DNA from: Mesorhizobium sp. B2-7-2
GTDB lineage: Bacteria > Pseudomonadota > Alphaproteobacteria > Rhizobiales > Rhizobiaceae
Direction: 5' to 3'
DNA: 64,000 bases
Assembly (NCBI RefSeq): GCF_006440775.1
Contig: NZ_VFTZ01000013.1
Span: forward strand, 1-64,000
In this document: positions 26,820 through 35,342 of the stretch, in pieces
Numbering within the stretch: position 1 is the first letter of the stretch
How the letters are laid out: each line of letters opens with the position of its first letter
Translations under genes and position numbers: made by a program
The notes under the pieces: model-generated
Database searches by the model: none
Told to the model about the DNA's origin: nothing
Seen by the model: only the letters and a program-made list of their open reading frames with translations

Positions 26820-29321
26820 ATGGCCGGCCTCGAGCAGTATCACGCCAAGCGCGATTTCAAGAAGACCGCCGAGCCGGCCGGCAAGGTCGGCAGGCAAAAG
26901 CAAGGCGGCGGCATCTTCGTCGTCCAGAAGCATGCCGCCACGCGGCTCCACTATGATTTCCGGCTTGAGCATGACGGCGTCTTGTGGAGCTGGGCGGTGA
27001 CGCGCGGCCCGAGCCTCGATCCGCACGAGAAGCGGCTGGCCGTGCATGTCGAGGATCACCCGATCGACTACGCGTCCTTCGAAGGCACCATTCCGAAGGG
27101 CCAATATGGCGGCGGCTCGGTCATCGTCTGGGACGAAGGCAAGTGGACGCCGGATGGCGATCCGGCCAAGGGCATCAAGAAGGGCCATATCGACTTCGAG
27201 CTCGAGGGCCACAAGCTCAACGGCCGCTGGCATCTGGTCAGGCTGCGGCCCCGCCCGGGCGAGACGCGCGACAACTGGCTGCTGATCAAATCCGACGATG
27301 CCGCCGCCCGGCCCGGCAAGGACGTTCTCGAGGAGAAACCGAAATCGGTGAAGTCGGGCCTGACTATCGAGGAGGTGGGCGAAGGCAAGGCCGCCAGGGG
27401 CGAGAAGCCGAAAGTCTGGCAATCCAACAGGCCGGCTGCCGCCAAGACCAAGGCCGGGCCTAGCAAGCGTCTCGAATTCATCGAGCCGCAGCTCGCGACG
27501 CTGGAAAAGGATGCGCCCGCCGGCGAGGACTGGCTTCACGAAGTCAAATTCGACGGCTACCGCATGCAGGCGCAGATCGCCGGCAGCGAGGTCAGGCTGC
27601 TCACCCGCGCCGGTCTCGACTGGACGGACAAATTCGATGGTCCGGTCACCGGCGCGCTTGCCAGGCTGAAATGCCGCGACGCCATCATCGACGGCGAGAT
27701 CGTGGTTTTGGCCGACAGCGGCGTGTCGTCCTTCCCCTTGCTGCAGGCGGATCTGTCGGCCCGCCGCGCCGACCGCTTCGTCTACTATGTCTTCGACCTG
27801 ATGCGGCTCGACGGCAAGGACCTGCGCCGCGAACCTTTGGTCGAACGCAAGCAGGCCCTGGCAGAGCTGCTGGGCCAGCAGCCCGAACATTCGGCGCTGC
27901 GCTTCAGCGACCATTTCCACGAGCCGGGCAAGGTCATGCTGCAGCATGTCTGCCGCATGGGCCTGGAAGGCGTGGTGTCGAAACGCGCCGACGCGCCCTA
28001 CCGCAGCGGGCGGGGGCTCTCCTGGATCAAATCCAAATGCACGCTGCGCCAGGAATTCGTCATCGGCGGCTATCTGCCCTCGGACAAGACCGGGCGCGGC
28101 CTGCGCTCGCTGCTGGTCGGGTTCAACGAAGGCGGCAAGCTGCACTATGCCGGCCGTGTCGGCACCGGCTTTTCCGGCAAGGTGATGACCGATTTGAAGA
28201 AGAAGCTCGACGGCCTCAAGGCGACGGCCTCGCCGTTCTCGGGCGCCGTGCCCAAGGGCAAGGGCCTCACCTTCGTCAAGCCGGAACTTGTCGGCGAAGT
28301 GGAGTTCCGCAGCTGGACTTCCGACCGTATAATCCGCCACGCCTCGTTCCAGGGGTTGCGCGAGGACAAACCGGCGGAGGAAGTCGTGCAGGAACAGCCG
28401 AAGAAGGTCGAAACCGGGGCGAAGCCGGGTACAGAGACCGCGCCGAAACCCTCGGCCGGAACGGCGAAGACCTCGATCAAGCTCTCGCATCCCGACAAGC
28501 TGCTATGGCCCGACGAAAAGGTTTCCAAGCGGGACCTGCTCGATCACTACGCGCTGGTCTGGCCGCGCATGGCAGAATTCGTCGTCAACCGGCCGCTGAG
28601 CCTGGTGCGGGCGCCGGACGGCATCCACGGCCAGCGCTTCTTCCAAAAACACGCCTCGCCCGGCATGAGCGACAAGATCGCCAGGATGAAGGATCCGACC
28701 GACGGCGAGGAGATACTGTTCATCAAGGATTTCGACGGGCTGGCCGCGCTTGTCCAGTACGGCGTGGTCGAGGTCCATATCTGGGGCTCGACGATCGACG
28801 AGCTGGAAAAGCCGGACCAGATCATCTTCGATCTCGATCCGGACGAAGGCGTCGATGTCGGCCGCGTGCGCGAGGCGGCGCTCGACATCCACAAGCAGCT
28901 CGACGAGCTGTCGCTGCCGAACCTGGTCAAGACCTCGGGCGGCAAGGGCTACCACGTGCTGGTGCCGCTGAAGCCGTCGGCGGAGTGGGACGAGGTCAAG
29001 GATTTCGCGCATGATTTCGCCCGCGCGCTCGAGCAGGCCGCGCCCGACCGCTACACGGCGACGTTGTCGAAGAAGGCGCGCACCGGCAAGATCTTCGTCG
29101 ACTATCTTCGCAACGGCAGGGGCTCGACCACGGTCGCGCCCTATTCCTCGCGCGCCAAGAAGGGCGCGACAGTGTCGATGCCGGCGACCTGGCCGGAGAT
29201 AAAGAAGGGGCTCGCGCCGAATGCCTTCCCGCTTGGCGATAAGACGACGCTGAACGAGCTGAAGAAGGCCGATCCGTGGAAGGAGTTCTTCAAGCTGGGG
29301 AAGCCACTGAAAAGGGGGTGA
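26820..29321 (+). CDS. ligD: Multifunctional DNA ligase D
   Basis: LigD carries out end processing, gap filling and sealing in bacterial NHEJ. The 833 residues are ordered as in Pseudomonas. The 3'-phosphoesterase (about 1-165) has H38, H44, D46, R48 and H80 at the catalytic spacing. The ATP-dependent ligase (210-520) has the adenylated lysine K243 in EVKFDGYR. The archaeo-eukaryotic-primase-type polymerase (545-825) has metal-binding D671 and D673 in FDLDPDEG. It directly follows ku. All key residues I checked are present. Confidence 0.96.
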   Translation: MAGLEQYHAKRDFKKTAEPAGKVGRQKQGGGIFVVQKHAATRLHYDFRLEHDGVLWSWAVTRGPSLDPHEKRLAVHVEDHPIDYASFEGTIPKGQYGGGSVIVWDEGKWTPDGDPAKGIKKGHIDFELEGHKLNGRWHLVRLRPRPGETRDNWLLIKSDDAAARPGKDVLEEKPKSVKSGLTIEEVGEGKAARGEKPKVWQSNRPAAAKTKAGPSKRLEFIEPQLATLEKDAPAGEDWLHEVKFDGYRMQAQIAGSEVRLLTRAGLDWTDKFDGPVTGALARLKCRDAIIDGEIVVLADSGVSSFPLLQADLSARRADRFVYYVFDLMRLDGKDLRREPLVERKQALAELLGQQPEHSALRFSDHFHEPGKVMLQHVCRMGLEGVVSKRADAPYRSGRGLSWIKSKCTLRQEFVIGGYLPSDKTGRGLRSLLVGFNEGGKLHYAGRVGTGFSGKVMTDLKKKLDGLKATASPFSGAVPKGKGLTFVKPELVGEVEFRSWTSDRIIRHASFQGLREDKPAEEVVQEQPKKVETGAKPGTETAPKPSAGTAKTSIKLSHPDKLLWPDEKVSKRDLLDHYALVWPRMAEFVVNRPLSLVRAPDGIHGQRFFQKHASPGMSDKIARMKDPTDGEEILFIKDFDGLAALVQYGVVEVHIWGSTIDELEKPDQIIFDLDPDEGVDVGRVREAALDIHKQLDELSLPNLVKTSGGKGYHVLVPLKPSAEWDEVKDFAHDFARALEQAAPDRYTATLSKKARTGKIFVDYLRNGRGSTTVAPYSSRAKKGATVSMPATWPEIKKGLAPNAFPLGDKTTLNELKKADPWKEFFKLGKPLKRG

Positions 29322-29356
29322 GCCTGTGCGGAAGAAGCCCACGTCGTGATCCTTCG

Positions 29357-29520
29357 CGCCCCCCTCTGGCCTGCCGGCCATCTCCCCCTAGGGGGAGATT
29401 GATCGCTCAGCCGGTTTCGCCAATCTCCAACCTTGCAGGAATAGCGGAGCGCCAGAACTGCTGATCTCCCCCCTAGAGGGCCTAGAGGGGGAGATGCCCG
29501 GCAGGGCAGAGGGGAGCGCC
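29357..29520. repeat. F2 repeat
   Basis: A complete F2 element after the ligD stop, with GGCCATCTCCCCCTAGGGGG on the left. In the right arm the hairpin contains a small duplication (CTAGAGGGCCTAGAGGGGGA). It separates ligD from the convergent winged-helix regulator and probably ends transcripts from both sides. Confidence 0.8.
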
Positions 29521-29556
29521 TCGCGCCGATATTGCGAGCGTATCGCTTGCGCAGAA

Positions 29557-30231
29557 CTACGCCAGGAACACCCTCTCGAATTCCTGCCGGCCCTTCGGCG
29601 AGAACGCCACGGCGCGGCTGTCCTTTTCGCGCCTCGCCCATTTCTCGGCGATGATCTTGTCGAGGATGGCCGCACCCAGCGTGCCGGCGAGGTGCGATCG
29701 CCGCACGCTCCAGTCGAGGCAGGCGCGGCAAACCGGCCGCCGCGCCTTGGCAGCGGTCTCGATGCCGAGCGCGGAAAAATGCGAGGCGCCGGATGGCGAG
29801 AGCCTGATCTGGTTGTCGTCGCGCAGCAAAAGCTTCCTGTCGAGCAGCCGGTCGAGCATCGCCACCGCCTGCTCGCCGGCCAGGTGATCGTAGCAGACCC
29901 GCGCCACGCGCATGGCCGCGTCGCGCGGTCCCGGCCGCACGCGCTTCGGGCCGACCGCTTCGGCGACGCCGATGATCGCCTCGATCATGCCGGCAACCTG
30001 CGCCCCGGCGAGACCGTAATAGCGGTGCCGGCCCTGGCTGGCCAAAGTCAGCAGGCCGCCATCCATCAGCTTCGACAGATGCGAGGAAGCGGTGGGCAGC
30101 GACACGCCGGCTTCCAGCGCCAGTTCCGACGCCGTCAGCGCGGTGCCGCCCATCAGGGCGTTCAGCATGTTGGCGCGGGCCGGGTCGCCGACCAGGCTGG
30201 CGATGCGGGCGATGTCGGGTCCTTCACGCAT
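29557..30231 (-). CDS. ArsR-type winged-helix transcriptional regulator
   Basis: A 224-residue regulator. Residues 1-90 form an ArsR-like winged helix (TASELALEAGVSLPTASSHLSKLMDGGLL in two segments around the recognition helix). A C-terminal part follows with a Cys pair (PVCRACLDW) of unknown role. It is divergent from the NIPSNAP/ABM gene pair, and two inverted TGTCAGG sites lie between, so it likely controls that pair. The inducer is unknown. Confidence 0.85.
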   Translation of the reverse strand: MREGPDIARIASLVGDPARANMLNALMGGTALTASELALEAGVSLPTASSHLSKLMDGGLLTLASQGRHRYYGLAGAQVAGMIEAIIGVAEAVGPKRVRPGPRDAAMRVARVCYDHLAGEQAVAMLDRLLDRKLLLRDDNQIRLSPSGASHFSALGIETAAKARRPVCRACLDWSVRRSHLAGTLGAAILDKIIAEKWARREKDSRAVAFSPKGRQEFERVFLA

Positions 30232-30251
30232 GGTTCGATCCTCGTCGAAGC

Positions 30252-30320
30252 ATTCTTGTCAGGGAAGCACTATTCTGCGGTCGGCTCAAGCAGCGCGGCA
30301 AACACTCCTGACAGGAGAAT
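30252..30320. promoter_or_regulatory. Paired inverted sites in a divergent promoter region
   Basis: ATTCTTGTCAGG at 30252-30263 (plus) and ATTCTCCTGTCAGG read on the minus strand at 30307-30320 share TGTCAGG and an ATTCT prefix, in inverted orientation. They lie between the ArsR-type regulator and the NIPSNAP gene, where its operators would be expected. Confidence 0.4.
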
Positions 30321-30399
30321 GCCTAGCACGATGACGGAGACGATGTTTCGACCGCGATCGAACCGTCGTCGTCAAAAACCAACGGACGAGGAGACCGAC

Positions 30400-30768
30400 A
30401 TGACCATCACCTGCTTTATCCGCTACGAGATCGACCCGTTCGGCAAGGCGGCCTTCGAGCAATATGCGCGGGCCTGGGGCCAGGCCATTCCGCGCTGCGG
30501 CGCCGACCTGATCGGCTATTACGCCCCGCATGAAGGCTCGGCCACCACCGCTTACGCCGCCTACAACATCGAGAGCCTCGCGGCCTACGAGGCCTACCGC
30601 GCGCGGCTTGCCGCCGACCCGGCGGGCAAGGCAAATTACGAGTTCGCGCGGCGCGAGAAATTCATCTTGAAGGAAGATCGCCTCTTCCTGAAGCTGGTGT
30701 CCGGGCCGCATGGTCCGCGGCAGATCTTCAGGACCGACGTGACGGTCAAGGAAGGGATAGAGGCATGA
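30400..30768 (+). CDS. NIPSNAP family protein
   Basis: A 122-residue dimeric alpha/beta-barrel (ferredoxin-like) protein with the NIPSNAP pattern YEIDPFGKAAFEQYARAWG and YYAPHEGSATTAYAAYN. The reaction is unknown. GAGGAG precedes the ATG at 30400. Its stop overlaps the next gene, an ABM-type monooxygenase, by four bases (ATGA), so the two products are made together and may form a heteromer. Confidence 0.87.
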   Translation: MTITCFIRYEIDPFGKAAFEQYARAWGQAIPRCGADLIGYYAPHEGSATTAYAAYNIESLAAYEAYRARLAADPAGKANYEFARREKFILKEDRLFLKLVSGPHGPRQIFRTDVTVKEGIEA

Positions 30769-31109
30769 TCGCTGTCATCTTCGAGGTGGAGCCGGCGGAA
30801 GGCAAGCGCGATGCCTATCTCGGCATCGCCGCCGAGCTTAAGCCGCTGCTCGAGAGCATCGACGGCTTCATCTCGGTCGAGCGCTTCCAGAGCCTGACCG
30901 ATCCGAAGCGGGTGCTGTCGCTGTCTTTCTGGCGCGACGAGGAAGCGGTGAAAGCCTGGCGCAACACCGAGGAGCACCGGCAGGCGCAAAAGGCGGGGCG
31001 CGGCGGAATCTTCGCCGGCTACCGTCTGCGCATTGCCCATGTCGTGCGCGACTACGGGATGAAGGAAAGGGCCGAGGCGCCGCAAGATAGCCGCGAGGTG
31101 AATGGGTAG
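30765..31109 (+). CDS. Antibiotic biosynthesis monooxygenase (ABM) family protein
   Basis: A 114-residue ABM-domain protein (MIAVIFEVEPAEGKRDAYL, then SLSFWRDEEAVKAWRNTEEH), related to small cofactor-free quinol monooxygenases and heme-degrading proteins. The substrate is unknown. It is coupled to the NIPSNAP gene by a 4-base overlap and is followed by an F3-type terminator hairpin. Confidence 0.87.
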   Translation: MIAVIFEVEPAEGKRDAYLGIAAELKPLLESIDGFISVERFQSLTDPKRVLSLSFWRDEEAVKAWRNTEEHRQAQKAGRGGIFAGYRLRIAHVVRDYGMKERAEAPQDSREVNG

Positions 31110-31115
31110 GCTCTC

Positions 31116-31138
31116 CCTTCTCCCCTTGTGGGAGAAGG
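31116..31138. terminator. Convergent hairpin (minimal F3 unit)
   Basis: Perfect 9-base arms CCTTCTCCC / GGGAGAAGG with a CTTGT loop lie between the converging stops of the ABM gene (31109) and mbfA (31146). This is the core hairpin of the F3 repeat family standing alone. No long T-run is present, so termination is likely but not certain. Confidence 0.6.
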
Positions 31139-31145
31139 TAAAGAG

Positions 31146-32129
31146 CTACGCATTGCCGATCAGCACGCCCGCCCCGAACACCAGCGCGCCGCCCAGCACC
31201 ACCTGGAAGGCGGCGCGCCAGAACGGGGTCTGCATGTAGCGGTTCTGCACGAAAGCGATCGCCCAGAGCTCGAAGAACACCACCACCGCCGCCACGGCGG
31301 TGGCCGTCCAGAAATGCGGGATCAGATAGGGCAGCGCGTGGCCGAGGCCGCCCAGCGAAGTCATCAGGCCGACCGTCAACCCTCGCTTGAGCGGTGAGCC
31401 GCGCCCCGACAGCTTACCGTCGTCGGAGGCGACCTCGGTGAAACCCATCGAGATGCCGGCGCCGATCGAGGCGGCGAGGCCGACCAGGAGCGTCTGCCAG
31501 GTGTCGTGCGTGGCGAACGCCGCGGCGAAGATCGGCGCCAGCGTCGACACCGAGCCGTCCATCAGCCCGGCCAGCCCCGGCTGCACATAGGTGAGGATGA
31601 ACTGGCGCTGCTCGGCCGTCGCCTCCTCCTCCTTGACCGTGCCCGGCACATGCTCCTGCTCCAATTCATGCGCCGAGCTCTCATGGCCCTGCTCGGCCGC
31701 AGCGAGGTCGTTGAGCAGCTTGCGCGTCGAGGCGTCGGTGGTGCGCTTGGCCGCCTCGACGTAGAAGCGATAGGCCTGCCGCTCCATTTCCTCGGCCTGC
31801 CGCCGCACATGCTCGATGCCGAGCGGCTTCACCAGCCAGTCGGGCTTGCGCTCGAAATAGCCTTTCACATGCTCGCGCCGGATCAGCGGGATGCGCTCGC
31901 CGAAGCGCTTGCGGTGAAGCTCGATGAGCGAATCGCGATGGCCGTCCTCTTCCTCGGCCATCGCCTCGAACACTTTTGCCGATTGCGGAAAGTCCTGCGC
32001 TAGGCCATCGGCGTAAGCGCGGTAGATGCGTCCGTCATCCTCCTCGGAAGAGATCGCCAGCGCCAGGATCTCCTGCTCCGAAAGCGAATCGAAGGAACGG
32101 CGGCCGAAGCCGAAAACACGGGAAAGCAT
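31146..32129 (-). CDS. mbfA: Membrane-bound ferritin / iron exporter MbfA
   Basis: MbfA (Er-VIT1 family) exports iron from the cytoplasm and protects rhizobia and agrobacteria from iron and peroxide stress. The 327-residue product joins an N-terminal rubrerythrin-like domain (about 10-160) to a C-terminal VIT1/CCC1-type membrane domain (about 175-325). The first has Glu/His iron ligands in AISSEEDDGRIYRAYAD, MAEEEDGHRDSL and AAAEQGHESSAHELEQEH. A perfect ICE palindrome lies 15 bases before its ATG, which indicates Irr control. Confidence 0.94.
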   Translation of the reverse strand: MLSRVFGFGRRSFDSLSEQEILALAISSEEDDGRIYRAYADGLAQDFPQSAKVFEAMAEEEDGHRDSLIELHRKRFGERIPLIRREHVKGYFERKPDWLVKPLGIEHVRRQAEEMERQAYRFYVEAAKRTTDASTRKLLNDLAAAEQGHESSAHELEQEHVPGTVKEEEATAEQRQFILTYVQPGLAGLMDGSVSTLAPIFAAAFATHDTWQTLLVGLAASIGAGISMGFTEVASDDGKLSGRGSPLKRGLTVGLMTSLGGLGHALPYLIPHFWTATAVAAVVVFFELWAIAFVQNRYMQTPFWRAAFQVVLGGALVFGAGVLIGNA

Positions 32130-32143
32130 GATGGGATCACTCT

Positions 32144-32164
32144 AGTTTAGAATTGTTCTAAACT
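32144..32164. promoter_or_regulatory. Iron control element (ICE) for Irr
   Basis: AGTTTAGAA at 32144-32152 and its exact reverse complement TTCTAAACT at 32156-32164, separated by TTG. This fits the rhizobial ICE motif (TTTAGAA...TTCTAAA) bound by the heme-responsive regulator Irr. Its place over the mbfA promoter suggests repression at low iron. Confidence 0.88.
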
Positions 32165-32305
32165 ATGATCTTGGCAGTCGAAGGTCAATTGCCAACGGCG
32201 CGGGCTGCGGGCGCGCGAATGCTGATCCCGCGAGGCCAAACCCTTCATTATTGCCGAATGTTTGCCTATATAGCTGATCACCACCGAAATTGAAGGACGC
32301 CCGGC

Positions 32306-32629
32306 ATGACGGACAAGAAGCCCCCACACGCATTTGACGCCAAGCCGGTTCTCGATCTCATCGCCAGCATCGAGGCCGACCTGCAGCGCCTGAAGGGTCT
32401 TGTCGAGGAACAGCTCGATAAATTCGACCCGGCAAACCCGCACAACAAGACGCCGGACGGCAAGCTGACCGAGGAAGGCGCGGAGTGCTGCTACCGCATG
32501 TTCGACGAAGGCAAGTCGCGCTACACCGTCTCCCAGCAGATGAAGATATCCTTCGCCGCCGCCACCCACCGCTTCAATTCCTGGCGCAAGCTGGGCGGCA
32601 GCAAAAGGACGAAGACGCTGCTGGGGTGA
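32306..32629 (+). CDS. Conserved hypothetical protein
   Basis: A 107-residue protein divergent from mbfA. An N-terminal helix region (about 12-45) precedes a C-terminal part KSRYTVSQQMKISFAAATHR that resembles a helix-turn-helix. AAGGA precedes the ATG. The ICE element is 142 bases upstream, closer to mbfA, so iron control of this gene is uncertain. I do not recognise a named family. Confidence 0.65.
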   Translation: MTDKKPPHAFDAKPVLDLIASIEADLQRLKGLVEEQLDKFDPANPHNKTPDGKLTEEGAECCYRMFDEGKSRYTVSQQMKISFAAATHRFNSWRKLGGSKRTKTLLG

Positions 32630-32662
32630 GGGGTTGCCGGCAGGCGCAATGTCGGCGGGACA

Positions 32663-32820
32663 GCGCCCCCCTCTGGCCTGCCGGCCATCTCCCCCACGAG
32701 GTGGGAGATTAGCTGTTTCGGCGCCCCGCCCAATTTTGCGACCTAGGAGATTGGCGAAAGCCGGCGTGACGTCTGATCTCCCCCCACGTGGCGGAGATGT
32801 CCGGTAGGACAGAGGGGGCG
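32663..32820. repeat. F2 repeat
   Basis: A complete F2 element (GGCCATCTCCCCCACGAGGT on the left; CCCCCCACGTGGCGGAGATG on the right) between the hypothetical gene and the threonine-dehydratase-like gene. The right-arm hairpin has mismatches relative to the left arm. Confidence 0.8.
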
Positions 32821-32937
32821 CGACGGAACGCCAACTCCCCAAGCTGCCAAACTAACCTTGTCTCCATCACATTTTTTCGTTGGCGCGACGCCTCGGTTTG
32901 CGTGCACCATGACCGGGCTTATCCCGCGAGGCCCATC

Positions 32938-33915
32938 ATGCTCACCCTGCCCGGCATCTCCGACATCCGCGCCGCCGCCGAGCGGCTTTCCGGCCTGATC
33001 GTCGAAACGCCGCTGATCGAATCGCCCGAGCTCAACAAGCGCTATGGCGGCCGCATCCTATTCAAGCCCGAGACGCTGCAGCGCACCGGCTCCTTCAAGA
33101 TCCGCGGTGCCTACAACAAGCTGTCTAGCCTGAGCGAGGAAGAGCGCGGCCGGGGCGTCGTCGCCTTCTCCTCCGGCAACCACGCGCAAGGCGTGGCGGC
33201 ATCGGCCGCCATGTTCGGCGTCAAGGCGGTGATCGCCATGCCGGCCGACGCGCCGGCGCTGAAAGTCGGCAATGTCCGCAAGATGGGCGCCGAAGTGGTG
33301 CCGTTCGACCGCTTCAAGGACGACCGCATGACGGTCGTTCGCCCCTATATCGAAAAGGGCATGGTGCTGGTGCCGCCCTTCGACGATCCGGCCATCATCG
33401 CCGGCCAGGGCACGATCGGCCTGGAAGTGATCAAGCAGGCGAAAGCGCTTGGCGTGGCGCTCGACGCCGTCGTCGTCCCTTGCGGCGGCGGCGGCCTGTC
33501 GAGCGGCATCTCCGTCGCCGTCAAGGACGCCTCGCCGCAAACCGCCATCTGGGCGGTCGAGCCCGAACATTTCGACGACACGCGCCGCTCGCTGGCCAAG
33601 GGCGAGCGGGTTTCGAACGAACCCGGACACGCTTCGATCTGCGATGCGCTGCTCACCGCCGAACCCGGCGCCATCACCTTCGAGATCAACCGCCGGAATC
33701 TCGCCGGCGCCATCGCCGTCTCCGACAAGGCGGCCGCCCAGGCGATGCGCGACGCCATGGCTCATCTCAAGCTTGTCGTCGAGCCCGGCGGCTGCGTCGC
33801 GTTTGCCGCGCTCTCATCCGGCGAGATCGACGTCGCCGGCAAATGCGTCGCCGTGGTGCTGTCCGGCGGCAATGTCGATCTCGGCACCTATGCCGGGATC
33901 ATGGCGGCGGCATAG
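32938..33915 (+). CDS. Threonine/serine dehydratase-like PLP enzyme
   Basis: A 325-residue fold-type II PLP enzyme of the threonine-dehydratase/serine-racemase group. The PLP lysine is K54 in TGSFKIRGAYNK. SSGNHAQGVA is the substrate loop and CGGGGLSSG the phosphate-binding loop. No C-terminal ACT regulatory domain is present, so it is a short catabolic-type enzyme, not allosteric IlvA. I chose the ATG at 32938; the upstream extension runs into an F2 repeat. Confidence 0.9.
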   Translation: MLTLPGISDIRAAAERLSGLIVETPLIESPELNKRYGGRILFKPETLQRTGSFKIRGAYNKLSSLSEEERGRGVVAFSSGNHAQGVAASAAMFGVKAVIAMPADAPALKVGNVRKMGAEVVPFDRFKDDRMTVVRPYIEKGMVLVPPFDDPAIIAGQGTIGLEVIKQAKALGVALDAVVVPCGGGGLSSGISVAVKDASPQTAIWAVEPEHFDDTRRSLAKGERVSNEPGHASICDALLTAEPGAITFEINRRNLAGAIAVSDKAAAQAMRDAMAHLKLVVEPGGCVAFAALSSGEIDVAGKCVAVVLSGGNVDLGTYAGIMAAA

Positions 33916-33959
33916 AGACCCTTCGTAGCGGGACACTTGCCTTTAGCGTCGATCACGTT

Positions 33960-34160
33960 ACGTTTTCCATCAGTTGGTCACTGCCGGAGAAGCTGTTGCT
34001 AGGTTACCTGCCATTTGCCTTGGGCGGGGCATTCGGGCTGCTGGTTGCGTTTCTGCTTGCCGGAGCGTTTGGCATCGGTGGAACCGCCCAATTGTTGCTC
34101 TTTGGCCTGTTGCCTGCGATCGGCGGCGCCATCTGCGAGCGCATGACCAGCCGCAACTGA
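33960..34160 (+). other. Possible remnant of a small two-helix membrane protein
   Basis: The frame encodes SWSLPEKLLLGYLPFALGG and a second hydrophobic stretch before ending ICERMTSRN. This looks like a small membrane protein, but no ATG, GTG or TTG precedes the first helix; the codon where a start would fit reads ACG. It may be a broken gene, or start at a rare codon. Confidence 0.3.
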
Positions 34161-34205
34161 TCTTGGCCAATCGTGTCGACCTGCCCTGCGTCAGGGGCGT
34201 CCGAC

Positions 34206-35342
34206 CTAATCCAGCGTGCGCCTGAACCGCACCAGCGCCACGCCGGCAAACAATGCCACGAACACCACCAGCCAGCCGACTTCCGCCGCCACCGCCGGCA
34301 GCTCTGCCCCTTTCAGCATGACGGCGCGGGTGATGCGCAAAAAATGCGTCAGCGGGAAGATCTCGCCAAAGGTCTGTGCCCACCCCGGCATGCCGCGATA
34401 GGGGAACATGAAGCCCGACAGCATGATCGAGGGCAGGAAGAAGAAGAAGGTGAGCTGCAGCGCCTGCATCTGCGTGCGCGCGATCGTCGAGATCGTGTAG
34501 CCGAGCAGCACCAGCGACAGCACGAACACCAGCACGGTCGACAGCAGCAGCGACAGCGACCCCATGAAGGGAATGGCAAACAGAAGCTTCGCCGCCGCCA
34601 GCACGACCACTACCTGCACCGCGCCCACCACCAGGTAGGGCAGCACCTTGCCCATCATGATCTCGAGCGGGCTCGACGGCATGGCCAGAAGGTTTTCCAT
34701 CGTGCCGCGCTCGGTCTCGCGCGTCAGCGCGATCGAGGTCATCATCACCATCGTCATCTGCAGGATAACGCCAAGCAGGCCGGGAACGATGTTGTATTGC
34801 GAGATGCCTTCGGGATTGTAGCGCCGGTGCACGACGACATCGAGTTGGCCGCGCGCCGCCTCCTTGGCAGTCTCCTCAGTGCCCTGCGCCCTGAGCAGCG
34901 CCTGGCCGGCCACGGTGCTGAGCGTCGAGATCGCGCCGCTGGCGACCGCCGGGTCGGTGGCGTCGGCCTCGATCAGGATCTGCGGGTGGTCGCCGCGCTC
35001 GACGCGGCGGGCGAAATCGGCGGGGATGGTGACCACGAAGGAGACGTCGCCGCGCGCCATCAGGAACTCGGCTTCCTCGGCACTTTGCGCGACATGGTCG
35101 AAGCGGTAGTAGCCGGTGGTCTGCAGCGCCGAGACCATGGCCCGCGTGTAGGGGTCGCTGCTGGTCGCCACGAGCGCGGCCGGCAGGCTCTTCGGGTCGT
35201 TGTTGATCGCATAGCCGAACAGCACCAGCTGGATCAGCGGCACCCCCAGCATCATGGCGAAGGTGATGCGGTCGCGCCGCATCTGGATGAATTCCTTGGC
35301 GAGCAGCGCGCCCAGCCTGGCGAAGGAGAAGACCGCGTTCAT
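34206..35342 (-). CDS. ABC-2 type transporter permease
   Basis: A 378-residue inner-membrane permease of the YhhJ/YbhS/YbhR type. A first helix (about 25-45) is followed by a large periplasmic loop, then five C-terminal helices from about residue 180 on. With the ATPase and HlyD-like protein upstream it forms an efflux pump resembling E. coli YbhGFSR, but only one permease gene is present, so it probably works as a homodimer. It overlaps the ATPase gene by four bases. Confidence 0.9.
   Translation of the reverse strand: MNAVFSFARLGALLAKEFIQMRRDRITFAMMLGVPLIQLVLFGYAINNDPKSLPAALVATSSDPYTRAMVSALQTTGYYRFDHVAQSAEEAEFLMARGDVSFVVTIPADFARRVERGDHPQILIEADATDPAVASGAISTLSTVAGQALLRAQGTEETAKEAARGQLDVVVHRRYNPEGISQYNIVPGLLGVILQMTMVMMTSIALTRETERGTMENLLAMPSSPLEIMMGKVLPYLVVGAVQVVVVLAAAKLLFAIPFMGSLSLLLSTVLVFVLSLVLLGYTISTIARTQMQALQLTFFFFLPSIMLSGFMFPYRGMPGWAQTFGEIFPLTHFLRITRAVMLKGAELPAVAAEVGWLVVFVALFAGVALVRFRRTLD

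Noticed and set aside
25143-28490. A very long open frame on the minus strand opposite DUF892, ku and ligD
   Set aside because: It is antisense to three well-supported genes, its product is Arg/Leu/Ala/Gly-rich with no domain, and such frames are expected in high-G+C DNA.
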